Of a stretch of DNA of 64,000 nt, positions 23,961 through 32,375 are shown piece by piece (within the stretch, counting starts at the first letter, position 1; every line of letters begins with the position of its first letter). Source of the DNA: Aequorivita sp. CIP111184 (GTDB lineage: Bacteria > Bacteroidota > Bacteroidia > Flavobacteriales > Flavobacteriaceae); contig NZ_UEFQ01000028.1 in the NCBI RefSeq assembly GCF_900489465.1, forward strand, positions 124,001-188,000, in the 5' to 3' direction. The notes below the pieces were generated by a model. The model ran no database searches. It was given only the letters and a program-made list of their open reading frames with translations, and was not told where the DNA came from. The position numbers were made by a program, and so were the translations under genes.

Positions 23961-25855
23961 TTTAAATAATATTGATTTTTCGGGTTGATTTTTATTTTTT
24001 CGGCATCCATTAAAAGACGGATTACTTTTAAAATATTGGTCTCGGCAAAAGTAAGATTTTCTGAAATCTCTCGTGAGCTTAAATCATTTCCTTCAAGTAA
24101 GGCTAGTATTTGTTTAGCGAGAACCTGCATCTCTTTGTTTGATAAATTGGAATTTGGTGGTTTACAAACAGAACAGATGCCGCATTTGCTTGCTGTAGTT
24201 TCACCAAAATAAGAAACCAACTGAACACTTTTGCACGTTTTATTGTTGTCTATATAATGAAGAACGGAATTTACCTGCGCTGATTTTTTTCTGTTCAATG
24301 CTTCCACTTCGCGCGAAATCACATTGATGGTTTTATCGTCTTCCCTAGGGACGAGAAAGGTCAACGTAGCATCAGTAATTTGAAGCATCATTTCAACCAC
24401 ATGCTCCCGTTCCATTTTTTTTAGTACTGAAATTATGGTTTCTATAGATTGCCCAGTTTTTGAGACAATCAAATCGAGGTTTATCGCGGTTGGCATTTCA
24501 AAAATCCCACCATAGATTCTCAGGATTGTTTTTCCGATTACTGAAATGGTTATGTCTTTTTCAAAATAACTCAAGACCTTTTCCGAAGAGATTAAAAACT
24601 GGACAGTGGATTTCCGCCCAAATTCCTGCGATAGCTGAATAATCCCCAAACGGTCTAAATTGTTTAGCGCATTGTATGTAAGAAGTGTGTTGAGGCTATA
24701 AATTTTGCAGAAGTCAGCAAAGGCAAAATTATGTTTTGTAAATTCCCCTTCGCCGTAAGGAATCTGAAAATAATTGTTGAGAGTACGGTAAATCTTTTTT
24801 AAATCTGAAGTAGTTGGCAGTGATTCCACAAATTGTTGTTTTACATACATTTTATCGTACTCATTATAGAGTAACACTGCTGAAGCATATTCACCATCAC
24901 GCCCAGCACGGCCTGCTTCCTGAAAATAACTTTCAAGACTCTCGGGAATTTGAAGGTGAATAACGAAACGAACATTTGGATGGTCAATGCCCATTCCGAA
25001 AGCGTTTGTAGCAACCATTGTGGAAATCCTGCCGTTACGCCAAGATTCTAGTTTTTCTGCTTTTTCTTTTGCCGAAATCCCGCCGTGATAAAATGTAGCC
25101 GAAATTCCCAAGCTATTGAGTTGTTCACTTATTTCAATAGTGCCTTTTCTATTTCTCACATAAACGATTGCCGAACCAGAATTATTTTTAAGTAATTGTT
25201 CGGCTCTATAAAGTTTATCGTCTTCTTTAAAAACTTGGTACGAAAGATTTCCACGAACAAACGAATTTTTGAAAACAGCTGGCAGTTCCATTCGCAATTC
25301 TGAAATAGTATCTTCCAAAACTTCTGGCGTTGCTGTTGCCGTTAATGCAATAATTGGAACTAGCGGATGAATTTCCCGAAGTACCGTTATGTTTTTATAA
25401 GCTGGCCTAAAATCGTTGCCCCATTGTGAAATACAGTGCGCTTCGTCAACAGCGATTAAGTTGACGTTCATCTGCTTAATGTAATTTTGAACTATTTCCT
25501 GTTGTAGCCTTTCGGGCGAGAGGTAGAGAAATTTGTAGTTTCCGTAAAGCGCATTGTCGAGCAACGTATTTAATTCGTCAAAAGAAATTCCGCCAGTAAG
25601 TTTTAATGCTTTTATGCCGCGTTGCTTTAGTGTGTTTATTTGATCACCCATCAACGCTACCAAAGGTGAAATAACAATACAAATTCCATCCATCGCCAAA
25701 GCTGGAACTTGAAAGCACAATGATTTTCCGCCGCCAGTTGGTAAAAGTGCCACGGTATCTTTTCCGTCCATAACTGAAGCAATAATTTCTTCCTGCATCG
25801 GTTTGAAAGAAGTAAAATTCCAATATTTGGTCAGGATGTTTTGGACATTTATCAA
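23957..25855 (-). CDS. recQ: ATP-dependent DNA helicase RecQ
   Basis: RecQ is a 3'-5' helicase in recombination and fork repair. The 632 residues show Walker A LLPTGGGKS near residue 40, the DEAH box AVDEAHCISQWG near 137, motif VI QEAGRAGRDG, the zinc cysteines (CGICSVC with an upstream Cys) and a winged-helix region. The C-terminus continues into a small helical domain rather than a clear HRDC domain. Start and stop overlap its neighbours by four bases each, indicating translational coupling. Confidence 0.96.
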   Translation of the reverse strand: MINVQNILTKYWNFTSFKPMQEEIIASVMDGKDTVALLPTGGGKSLCFQVPALAMDGICIVISPLVALMGDQINTLKQRGIKALKLTGGISFDELNTLLDNALYGNYKFLYLSPERLQQEIVQNYIKQMNVNLIAVDEAHCISQWGNDFRPAYKNITVLREIHPLVPIIALTATATPEVLEDTISELRMELPAVFKNSFVRGNLSYQVFKEDDKLYRAEQLLKNNSGSAIVYVRNRKGTIEISEQLNSLGISATFYHGGISAKEKAEKLESWRNGRISTMVATNAFGMGIDHPNVRFVIHLQIPESLESYFQEAGRAGRDGEYASAVLLYNEYDKMYVKQQFVESLPTTSDLKKIYRTLNNYFQIPYGEGEFTKHNFAFADFCKIYSLNTLLTYNALNNLDRLGIIQLSQEFGRKSTVQFLISSEKVLSYFEKDITISVIGKTILRIYGGIFEMPTAINLDLIVSKTGQSIETIISVLKKMEREHVVEMMLQITDATLTFLVPREDDKTINVISREVEALNRKKSAQVNSVLHYIDNNKTCKSVQLVSYFGETTASKCGICSVCKPPNSNLSNKEMQVLAKQILALLEGNDLSSREISENLTFAETNILKVIRLLMDAEKIKINPKNQYYLK

Positions 25856-26397
25856 ATTACAGTTTTCAATTTATTCAATATATAATCCACTCGCTCTTTA
25901 ATAGAGCCTACAGGCACTTCATGTATTTTATAATCGTAATTTTCATAACCTATTTTTAGGAAATAAAAGATTTTTTCAGCCTGCTCAAAAGATTCATAAC
26001 GCTCATTGTCCTGTTCATAAATATCTTCCCATGGTGGAAGTACAAAAACTTCAGTATATCTGTTTTCAACACACGTTTTGGGAAAATGTTTGGGGTAGAC
26101 CGTTTCAACAAAATCCATATAGGCTGTTACGTCTGGCATACCGCGGTCATAAAAGAGAATTGGAGCTTCGCAGTTTTTTCCTTCGTGAAATTGCTTCAGC
26201 CTTCCTTCTAGTAATTTTTCACTAAAAAGAATTGGGTTTTCTAAAAATAATTGTTCAATTCCTGCTTTCTGTGCTTCAAGAATGACTTGTCGCGAAATTT
26301 CGTGCATAACGGGGTAGCCCTCTTTTTCCAAATAAGTGATTAGTGCTGTTTTCCCTGAACCTGGTCCGCCAGTGATTACAATTTTTTTTGTTTCCAA
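25852..26397 (-). CDS. AAA family ATPase/kinase-like protein
   Basis: A 181-residue P-loop protein (Walker A GGPGSGKTAL, residues 10-19) of the AAA_28 type, with HEISRQVI, LFYDRGMPDVTAYMDF and a C-terminal RVDYILNKL. Such proteins resemble nucleotide or small-molecule kinases; the substrate is unknown. First gene of the ATPase-recQ-fmt operon, overlapping recQ by four bases, and divergent from the DUF493 gene. Confidence 0.88.
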   Translation of the reverse strand: METKKIVITGGPGSGKTALITYLEKEGYPVMHEISRQVILEAQKAGIEQLFLENPILFSEKLLEGRLKQFHEGKNCEAPILFYDRGMPDVTAYMDFVETVYPKHFPKTCVENRYTEVFVLPPWEDIYEQDNERYESFEQAEKIFYFLKIGYENYDYKIHEVPVGSIKERVDYILNKLKTVI

Positions 26398-26448
26398 TAA
26401 GTTTTAATTTTATACAAAGTAAGTAAATAAATATTTGTGGTGAAAGTG

Positions 26449-26456
26449 TATCTTTG
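26449..26456 (+). promoter_or_regulatory. -7 promoter element of the DUF493 gene
   Basis: TATCTTTG matches TAnnTTTG, 26 bases before the ATG at 26482. The -33 side is not clear. Confidence 0.5.
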
Positions 26457-26481
26457 TTGCTTAGCCCGCTAAAATTGTTTG

Positions 26482-26772
26482 ATGGATCAAGATAAAAAAA
26501 CTGCAGAGTTTTACGAACGCTTAAAAAAGCAACTTCAAGAAGATACTACATGGCCTTCGCTATATCTTTTCAAATTTATAGTGCCTGCAAATCTTGAAAA
26601 AATTGCCGAGATAAGAGCGATTTTTGATGCAACCGATGCCGAGATCAACACCCGTGATTCTGCGAAAGGGACTTATACAAGTGTTTCCATAAAAGTAACT
26701 ATGGAATCTCCAGACCTTGTGGTTAAAAAATATCTTGAAGTTTCTAACATTGAAGGTGTTATTTCATTATAA
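26482..26772 (+). CDS. DUF493 family protein
   Basis: A 96-residue cytosolic protein of the DUF493 (YbeD-like) family with an ACT-like ferredoxin fold: WPSLYLFKFIVPANLEKIAEI, then RDSAKGTYTSVSIKVTMESPD. The family is thought to have regulatory or ligand-binding roles, without a settled function. ATG at 26482 is used; a TTG directly before it would add one residue. It is followed by DUF4290 and murA on the same strand. Confidence 0.9.
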   Translation: MDQDKKTAEFYERLKKQLQEDTTWPSLYLFKFIVPANLEKIAEIRAIFDATDAEINTRDSAKGTYTSVSIKVTMESPDLVVKKYLEVSNIEGVISL

Positions 26773-26844
26773 TTTTTAGTATTTTGCGAGGGAAACGATT
26801 TCAATCTTTCCCAATAAATAATTTCTTCCCTTAATAAAAACATT

Positions 26845-27519
26845 TTGATACAAGAAGTAGCACAGATAGAATATAATACAGAACGCCCAAAATTGATTAT
26901 TCCTGAGTATGGACGCCATATTCAGAAAATGGTAGATCAGGCCATTGCCACCGAAGATAGAGACGAGCGTAATAAAATTGCAAAAAGCATCATTGCAGTT
27001 ATGGGAAATTTGAATCCCCATCTACGTGATGTGCCAGATTTTCAACCAATGCTTTGGGATCAATTATTTATTATCTCAGATTTTAAATTGGATGTAGATT
27101 CCCCTTTCCCCATTCCTTCTCGAGAGGAACTTATGGAGCGTCCGGAACCATTAGAATATCCACAAAACTTTCCGAAGTATCGTTTTTATGGAAACAATAT
27201 TAAAAGAATGATTGATGTGGCAAACAGTTGGGAGGAAGGAGACAAAAAAGAAGGGCTTATCCTTACCATCGCAAACCACATGAAGAAGTGTTTCCTTAAC
27301 TGGAACAAAGACACGGTGGAAGATGATGTGATTTTTGGACATCTTTTTGAGCTTTCCGATGGGAAAATTAATCTTAAAAACAGCGATGAAGATTTGAGCG
27401 ATGCTTCAAATTTATTAAAAACCAAAAAACGTTTCAATACGAATAATTCCGGCAAGAAAAATTACAAGTCTAATTCTAATTCCAATTCTAATAACAACCG
27501 CAACCGCAAGCGTTATTAA
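26845..27519 (+). CDS. DUF4290 domain-containing protein
   Basis: A 224-residue Bacteroidota protein: IEYNTERPKLIIPEYGRHIQ, KMVDQAIATEDRDERNKIAK, LNPHLRDVPDF, LWDQLFII and YPQNFPKYRFYGNNIK are family features. No ATG exists between the upstream in-frame stop (26815) and the conserved start, so the start is TTG at 26845. The last ~25 residues are a low-complexity Asn/Ser/Lys tail (SNSNSNSNNNRNRKRY). Placed 17 bases before murA and probably co-transcribed; function unknown. Confidence 0.9.
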   Translation: MIQEVAQIEYNTERPKLIIPEYGRHIQKMVDQAIATEDRDERNKIAKSIIAVMGNLNPHLRDVPDFQPMLWDQLFIISDFKLDVDSPFPIPSREELMERPEPLEYPQNFPKYRFYGNNIKRMIDVANSWEEGDKKEGLILTIANHMKKCFLNWNKDTVEDDVIFGHLFELSDGKINLKNSDEDLSDASNLLKTKKRFNTNNSGKKNYKSNSNSNSNNNRNRKRY

Positions 27520-27536
27520 AATCTCAGTCATTATTT

Positions 27537-28850
27537 ATGGGAACTTTTCAAATTGAAGGAGGGCACAAACTGAAAGGCGAAATTACGCCTCAGGGAGCCA
27601 AAAATGAAGCGTTACAAATTCTTTGTGCGGTTTTATTGACACCCGAAAAAGTGATCATTGAAAACATTCCAGATATTTTGGATGTTAACAAACTGATTAC
27701 AATTCTTGGAAATCTTGGTGTTAAAATTCAAAAGTTAGGAAAAGGTAAATTTGCTTTTATAGCAGATGAAATCAATCTTGATTATCTTGAATCTGAACTT
27801 TTTAAACAGGAGGGAAGCTCCCTGCGTGGCTCTATTATGATTGTTGGCCCACTTTTGGCAAGGTTCGGTAAGGGTTACATTCCAAGACCTGGAGGAGACA
27901 AAATAGGTAGAAGAAGACTCGATACACACTTTGAAGGTTTTATAAAACTAGGCGCAAAATTCAGATACAATAAAGAGGAACGTTTTTACGGTGTAGAGGC
28001 ACCAAAAGGTTTAAAGGGAACTTATATGCTTTTAGACCAAGCCTCAGTAACAGGCACGGCGAACATTGTTATGGCAGCTGTTTTAGCCAAAGGAACCACC
28101 ACAATCTACAATGCCGCTTGCGAACCCTATATTCAGCAACTTTGTAAAATGCTGAACGCTATGGGAGCAAATATTACAGGAGTAGGCTCAAACCTTTTGG
28201 TTATTGAAGGCGTAGAAAAGTTAGGGGGTTGCGAGCACCGAATTTTACCGGATATGATTGAAATAGGTAGCTGGATTGGCCTTGCTGCAATGACTCGTAG
28301 TGAAATCACTATTAAAAATGTAAGCTGGGAAAACCTCGGGCTTATTCCAGAAACCTTCCGAAAACTTGGTATAAAACTTAATAAGAAAGGGGATGATATA
28401 CATATTCCTTCTCAAAAAGAATACGAAATTCAAGGGTATATCGATGGTTCAATACTAACAGTATCTGATGCTCCATGGCCTGGTTTTACACCTGATTTGT
28501 TGAGTATAGTTTTAGTAGTTTGTACCCAAGCAAAGGGCAGTGTGCTCATTCATCAAAAAATGTTTGAAAGCCGCCTTTTCTTTGTAGATAAATTAATTGA
28601 TATGGGGGCAAAGATTATTCTTTGCGATCCACACCGCGCGACAGTAATAGGTCATAATTTCCAATCAAATCTTAAAGCAACTACGATGGTTTCGCCAGAT
28701 ATCAGGGCGGGAATTTCATTGTTGATAGCCGCACTTTCCGCTCAAGGAACAAGTACTATCCACAATATTGAACAAATAGATAGAGGTTACGAGAACATTG
28801 ATGAAAGACTTCGAGCTATTGGTGCAAAAATCACGAGAACAGAACCGTAA
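27537..28850 (+). CDS. murA: UDP-N-acetylglucosamine 1-carboxyvinyltransferase
   Basis: MurA transfers enolpyruvate from PEP to UDP-GlcNAc, the first committed step of peptidoglycan synthesis. The 437 residues keep the inside-out barrel motifs: GAKNEALQILCA with catalytic Lys22, IPRPGGDKIGRRRLD, DQASVTGTANI and MIEIGSWI. The residue at the position of the fosfomycin-targeted E. coli Cys115 is Asp (D121 in GGDKIG). Asp at this site in other bacteria keeps activity but gives fosfomycin insensitivity. It is the last gene after DUF493 and DUF4290. Confidence 0.97.
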   Translation: MGTFQIEGGHKLKGEITPQGAKNEALQILCAVLLTPEKVIIENIPDILDVNKLITILGNLGVKIQKLGKGKFAFIADEINLDYLESELFKQEGSSLRGSIMIVGPLLARFGKGYIPRPGGDKIGRRRLDTHFEGFIKLGAKFRYNKEERFYGVEAPKGLKGTYMLLDQASVTGTANIVMAAVLAKGTTTIYNAACEPYIQQLCKMLNAMGANITGVGSNLLVIEGVEKLGGCEHRILPDMIEIGSWIGLAAMTRSEITIKNVSWENLGLIPETFRKLGIKLNKKGDDIHIPSQKEYEIQGYIDGSILTVSDAPWPGFTPDLLSIVLVVCTQAKGSVLIHQKMFESRLFFVDKLIDMGAKIILCDPHRATVIGHNFQSNLKATTMVSPDIRAGISLLIAALSAQGTSTIHNIEQIDRGYENIDERLRAIGAKITRTEP

Positions 28851-28856
28851 AACAAT

Positions 28857-29444
28857 TTATGCTTTCCGGTTTTTGTTGATTTCGTCTTGTAATTTTCTGC
28901 GCAACTTTTGTTCACGTTCAAGACTATTACGGCGATAATCTTCAAGTTCCATTTCCATTTCGACCATTTTTAGCTCTGCTGCATTTGTGATTTTTGAACT
29001 ATTTAAAAATCTATAAAAAAGAAAACCTACGGACAAAAGCAATAAAACGATAATACTCCACATAATAGTATTGTAAGTAGTTTTTGAAGTTAAAATGCCA
29101 AAAATAGCTATTCCGTCTTCTTTCTCTTTTGAATTAGATAGATTTTGTTGGGTGTTTTTTAAATTCTGACGGAGTGAATCAACTTCTTTTTTTTGTTGGC
29201 CTAATTCACTTTCCTGACTATTTATTTTTTTTTCCAAGGAAGAAACGGAATCTAAAATATTACGTTTTAAAGTCGCAAGCTGTGTCTTTTTCACAACCTT
29301 ATATTCTTGATAACTGTTACTTTTGTCAAAAGCATCAGTCATTTGCTCATTAAGTGTATTTTTTCGAATTTGAATGGAATCTTGCGCTGCCATATGCAGC
29401 GTAAATAAAAATAGGGGGAGGGTTAGAAATAAAATCTTCTTCAT
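28857..29444 (-). CDS. coiled-coil membrane protein of unknown function
   Basis: A 195-residue protein with a signal peptide (MKKILFLTLPLFLFTLHMAAQ), a coiled-coil region (about residues 55-110), one transmembrane helix (about 127-147) and a charged C-terminal coiled coil rich in Glu/Arg. Similar flavobacterial proteins sometimes carry the label tRNA (guanine-N1)-methyltransferase, which the sequence does not support. It is convergent with murA, 6 bases away. Confidence 0.8.
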   Translation of the reverse strand: MKKILFLTLPLFLFTLHMAAQDSIQIRKNTLNEQMTDAFDKSNSYQEYKVVKKTQLATLKRNILDSVSSLEKKINSQESELGQQKKEVDSLRQNLKNTQQNLSNSKEKEDGIAIFGILTSKTTYNTIMWSIIVLLLLSVGFLFYRFLNSSKITNAAELKMVEMEMELEDYRRNSLEREQKLRRKLQDEINKNRKA

Positions 29445-29560
29445 AATTTCAGGCTTGTTGCTTTGTTAACTGTGCAAGAGTAGCAAAATTGTGCAAAACA
29501 GCATAAAATTACCGTTCATTTACCTTTTTTTTAACAACCTGTTTTTATGAAGCTCTACAT

Positions 29561-30865
29561 TTAAGAAACTGCTTCCTTATAAACCCGTAAACATCTTTCT
29601 CGCGCTTCTTTGTGGTCAACTATTTTTTCGGGATAGTTTTCTGATTCTAATTCAGGAACATATATTTTGATGTACTTATAATCTTTATCAAATTTTTCAA
29701 TTTGTGTAGTTGGATTAAAAATTCTGAAATAAGGTGCTGCATCAACACCACTTCCTGCGGCCCACTGCCAGTTTCCTACATTGCTTGACATTTCATAATC
29801 AAGTAACTTTTCAGCAAAATAGGCTTCTCCCCAACGCCAATCTATTAAAAGATGTTTGCAAAGAAAACTTGCAACAACCATTCTAACACGGTTGTGCATA
29901 TAACCAGTTTTATTTAGTTGGCGCATTCCGGCATCCACTAAAGGATATCCAGTTTTTCCATCTTTCCATTTTTGGAATTCCTCTTCGTTATTTCTCCATT
30001 CAATTCTGTCATATTTTTTTTTGAAAGCATTCTTTAAGGTTTCGGGGAAATGCCATAATATTTGCATAAAAAATTCCCGCCATATTAGTTCCTGCCAAAA
30101 GACCTCATTTTTTTCAGCTGTTGCTTTTTTAATCATTTTTCGGATGCTAACGGTTCCAAAGCGGAGGTGTGGTCCTAAATGTGAAGTTGAATCCATGGCG
30201 GGAAAATTCCGCGTCTTTTCGTATTCTTCGATGGTTGTTGGCGTAACATCATATTGAGGAATCTCAATTTTGGATTTTTCGAAACCAATATCACTTAACG
30301 AGAGATTTGGAAGTCGCGAATTTTGATGCAAATTTTTCAAAAATTCGTGGGTGTAATATATCTTTTCGTCAAAATTACTCTTAAACTTTTCCTTCCAGCG
30401 CTTCATATAAGGCGTGTAAACGATATACGGATTACCATCGTCTTTTACCACTTCGTCCTTTTCAAAAATTACTTGGTCTTTATATGTATAAAAACCTATT
30501 TCTTTTTGAGAGAGAAACTTTTTAATCTGTTCATCACGGTTTTTTGCATACGGTTCATAATCGTGATTTACTATCACATTTTGAATATCAAATTCTAAAA
30601 TAATTTTTTTAAAAACCTCTTCCGGTTTGCCCTGATAAATTGCAAGGCTACTTCCCTTTTCCTGTAATTCAGTGCGCATCTTTTGAACTGTTTCAAAAAT
30701 AAAAGTAACCCGTGCATCATCTTTCGGAAGCTCGTTTACTATTTCTGAATCGAATATGAAAATGGGCAATACGGGAAATTTTCCGTTAAGCGCTTTGTAA
30801 AATCCCACGTTGTCATCCAATCGTAGATCTCTTCGGAACCAAAATATATTAACTTTTTCTGGCAA
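29561..30865 (-). CDS. cryptochrome/deoxyribodipyrimidine photo-lyase family protein
   Basis: A 434-residue flavoprotein with the N-terminal antenna domain (FWFRRDLRLDDN) and the FAD domain: WQELIWREFF, GYPLVDAGMRQL, GYMHNRVRMVVASFL, DWRWGEAYFAEKLLDYE and NVGNWQWAAGSG. These are class I CPD photolyase signatures, including the Asn-Arg and Trp positions that bind FAD and carry electrons. The start is TTG at 30865, one base after the stop of the SDR gene (TAA-A-TTG), so it is probably coupled to it. It would repair UV-induced pyrimidine dimers with light. Confidence 0.93.
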   Translation of the reverse strand: MPEKVNIFWFRRDLRLDDNVGFYKALNGKFPVLPIFIFDSEIVNELPKDDARVTFIFETVQKMRTELQEKGSSLAIYQGKPEEVFKKIILEFDIQNVIVNHDYEPYAKNRDEQIKKFLSQKEIGFYTYKDQVIFEKDEVVKDDGNPYIVYTPYMKRWKEKFKSNFDEKIYYTHEFLKNLHQNSRLPNLSLSDIGFEKSKIEIPQYDVTPTTIEEYEKTRNFPAMDSTSHLGPHLRFGTVSIRKMIKKATAEKNEVFWQELIWREFFMQILWHFPETLKNAFKKKYDRIEWRNNEEEFQKWKDGKTGYPLVDAGMRQLNKTGYMHNRVRMVVASFLCKHLLIDWRWGEAYFAEKLLDYEMSSNVGNWQWAAGSGVDAAPYFRIFNPTTQIEKFDKDYKYIKIYVPELESENYPEKIVDHKEARERCLRVYKEAVS

Positions 30866-30866
30866 T

Positions 30867-31562
30867 TTAATTGACGTTTAAAGTTGAAAGACCACCGTCC
30901 ACACCAAAAACCTGACCTGTGATCCATTGTGACTCATCATTCAGAAGAAATGCGGCCATTGATGCAATATCATCAGTTGTGCCTACTTTCTTCAAAGGGT
31001 GACGCTCGGCCATTTTTTCTTTTTTGGCATCGTTATTCAAAAGTTTTGAAGCCAAAGGCGAATCTGTTAGTGAAGGTGCAATTACGTTTACACGGAAGTT
31101 TGGAGCATATTCAGCTGCAAATGCTTTGGCAAAACCTTCAATAGCACCTTTTGATGCCGAAACGCTGGTGTGAAAGGGCATACCAACTTTAACAGCAACC
31201 GTGCTGAAAAAAACCAGACTTGCCTGGTCTGCATTTTTCAGTTTTGGCAACAATCCATGGACCACGCGAACGAGGGAGTGGAAATTGAGTTCCATATCTT
31301 GGATGAAAGATTCGTGACTCATCATTTTGAAAGGTTTTAAATTTATACTGCCTGGACAGTAAACCAGCCCGTCAATCTTTTCGGGCAGATCTAAAGTTTT
31401 AATATCATCTTTCAACGCATCAAAGGTAAGGTGTGTAATTCCATTCGGAATATTCACGTTGCTTCGGGATGCAATGATTACGTTGTGGTTTTCTTTCAGC
31501 TTGGCAGCAATAGAAGCTCCAATTCCGTAGGAACCGCCGATTAGAAGTATATTTTTTTGCAT
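30867..31562 (-). CDS. divergent SDR family oxidoreductase lacking the catalytic Tyr
   Basis: A 231-residue Rossmann protein starting MQKNILLIGGSYGIG (NAD(P)-binding GGSYGIG, residues 9-15) with S120 at the catalytic Ser position. The YxxxK motif is altered: V134-S-A-S-K138 has Val where Tyr should be. The rest (GFAKAFAAEYAP, IAPSLTDSPLA, QWITGQVFGVDGG) is normal SDR. I recall similar Tyr-less SDRs next to photolyase genes in marine bacteria. Start ATG 31562 avoids the overlap with the SRPBCC gene that the longer frame (31625) would create. Confidence 0.88.
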   Translation of the reverse strand: MQKNILLIGGSYGIGASIAAKLKENHNVIIASRSNVNIPNGITHLTFDALKDDIKTLDLPEKIDGLVYCPGSINLKPFKMMSHESFIQDMELNFHSLVRVVHGLLPKLKNADQASLVFFSTVAVKVGMPFHTSVSASKGAIEGFAKAFAAEYAPNFRVNVIAPSLTDSPLASKLLNNDAKKEKMAERHPLKKVGTTDDIASMAAFLLNDESQWITGQVFGVDGGLSTLNVN

Positions 31563-31578
31563 TGTTTTGTTTTTGAAA

Positions 31579-32040
31579 TTATATGGCTCCAAAGAGTTCA
31601 ACCAATTTATTTTTTCGGTATTCAAAAATTTCGTTTAATTTCGGTTTTACCAAAAAAGGATGTACTAGCTGTCCAAGAATTCCAAACGGAAGTTTGTAAT
31701 GGAGCAAGTCCTCCATTTCCACCCCACCATCAATTTCTTTAATAAAATGTTTGTGATGCCAAAGTGCATAAGGCCCAAAACGCTGTTCGTCCACAAAATA
31801 TTCTTTATCTACCACGTGGGTTATTTCTGTAACCCATTTGGTTTTTATCCCTAAAATAGGGGTTACGATATATTCAATGATCTGCCCTGCAAACATAGGT
31901 CTGTCTGCACCCGACTGAATATTGAAACCCATATAATCTGGCGTAATTACTTTTAGGTTTTTCGGGTTCGATAAAAAATTCCAAGCCTCCTCCATAGTTA
32001 TGGGAAGATTTTGTTTTGCGTGCAGTGTATATATTTTCAT
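31579..32040 (-). CDS. SRPBCC family protein (cell-division-inhibitor-like)
   Basis: A 153-residue helix-grip protein: LPITMEEAWNFLSNPKNL, ITPDYMGFNI, GQIIEYIVTPILGIKTKWVTEI, ENQ-type segment DEQRFGPYALWHHKHF and MEDLLHYKLPFGILG. This matches the SRPBCC module that in other genomes is fused to or paired with TIGR01777/SulA-type epimerases. The ligand is unknown. It is upstream of the SDR (16 bases) and photolyase genes, forming one operon. Confidence 0.88.
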   Translation of the reverse strand: MKIYTLHAKQNLPITMEEAWNFLSNPKNLKVITPDYMGFNIQSGADRPMFAGQIIEYIVTPILGIKTKWVTEITHVVDKEYFVDEQRFGPYALWHHKHFIKEIDGGVEMEDLLHYKLPFGILGQLVHPFLVKPKLNEIFEYRKNKLVELFGAI

Positions 32041-32046
32041 TAAGCC

Positions 32047-32163
32047 TTATTTGTTCTGCTTAAAAGTAAGTTTTCTGTTCATACGCAGTAATCTATACGT
32101 ATTGGTTTCCACGGCTCTATTTGAAAACCTTATTCTGAATGTTTTAAGTAATTGTTTTAGCAT
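32047..32163 (-). CDS. possible small basic protein, 38 aa
   Basis: A short frame on the minus strand encodes MLKQLLKTFRIRFSNRAV and 20 further residues, strongly basic and ending LTFKQNK. It ends 6 bases before the ATG of the SRPBCC gene, as expected for the first gene of that operon. There is no Shine-Dalgarno sequence, which is usual here. Length and composition give only limited support. Confidence 0.4.
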   Translation of the reverse strand: MLKQLLKTFRIRFSNRAVETNTYRLLRMNRKLTFKQNK

Positions 32164-32214
32164 ATTAATTTCAATTTTTGTTTAAAATTACTTTGTTTTA
32201 TCATATTAAAAAAA

Positions 32215-32240
32215 GTTTAAACAAAAGATTAACAATTGTT
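32215..32240. promoter_or_regulatory. palindromes upstream of the SRPBCC-SDR-photolyase operon
   Basis: Two perfect palindromes sit close together: GTTTAAAC (32215-32222) and AACAATTGTT (32231-32240). They lie about 50-75 bases upstream of the small ORF on the minus strand and about 140 bases before the DUF2911 gene. No TAnnTTTG element is seen nearby on the minus strand, so an operator or alternative-sigma promoter is possible. AT-rich sequence makes chance palindromes likely. Confidence 0.3.
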
Positions 32241-32375
32241 CCGTATTGGTACAATAGCTTTAATTCATGCTAATTTGAGAAATTTTAAGTTTTTACTTTT
32301 TTAGGGTTTTCTTAACTTTTAAAAAAAATTCAAACAGTAACTTCGTAAAAATATAAACACCTTAAAACCATTATT

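Noticed and set aside
27440-27519. Asn/Ser-rich repeats at the end of the DUF4290 gene as a CRISPR or tandem-repeat locus
   Set aside because: The AAT/TCT triplet repeats are in frame and short, a low-complexity protein tail, and no CRISPR-like spacing is present anywhere in the window.
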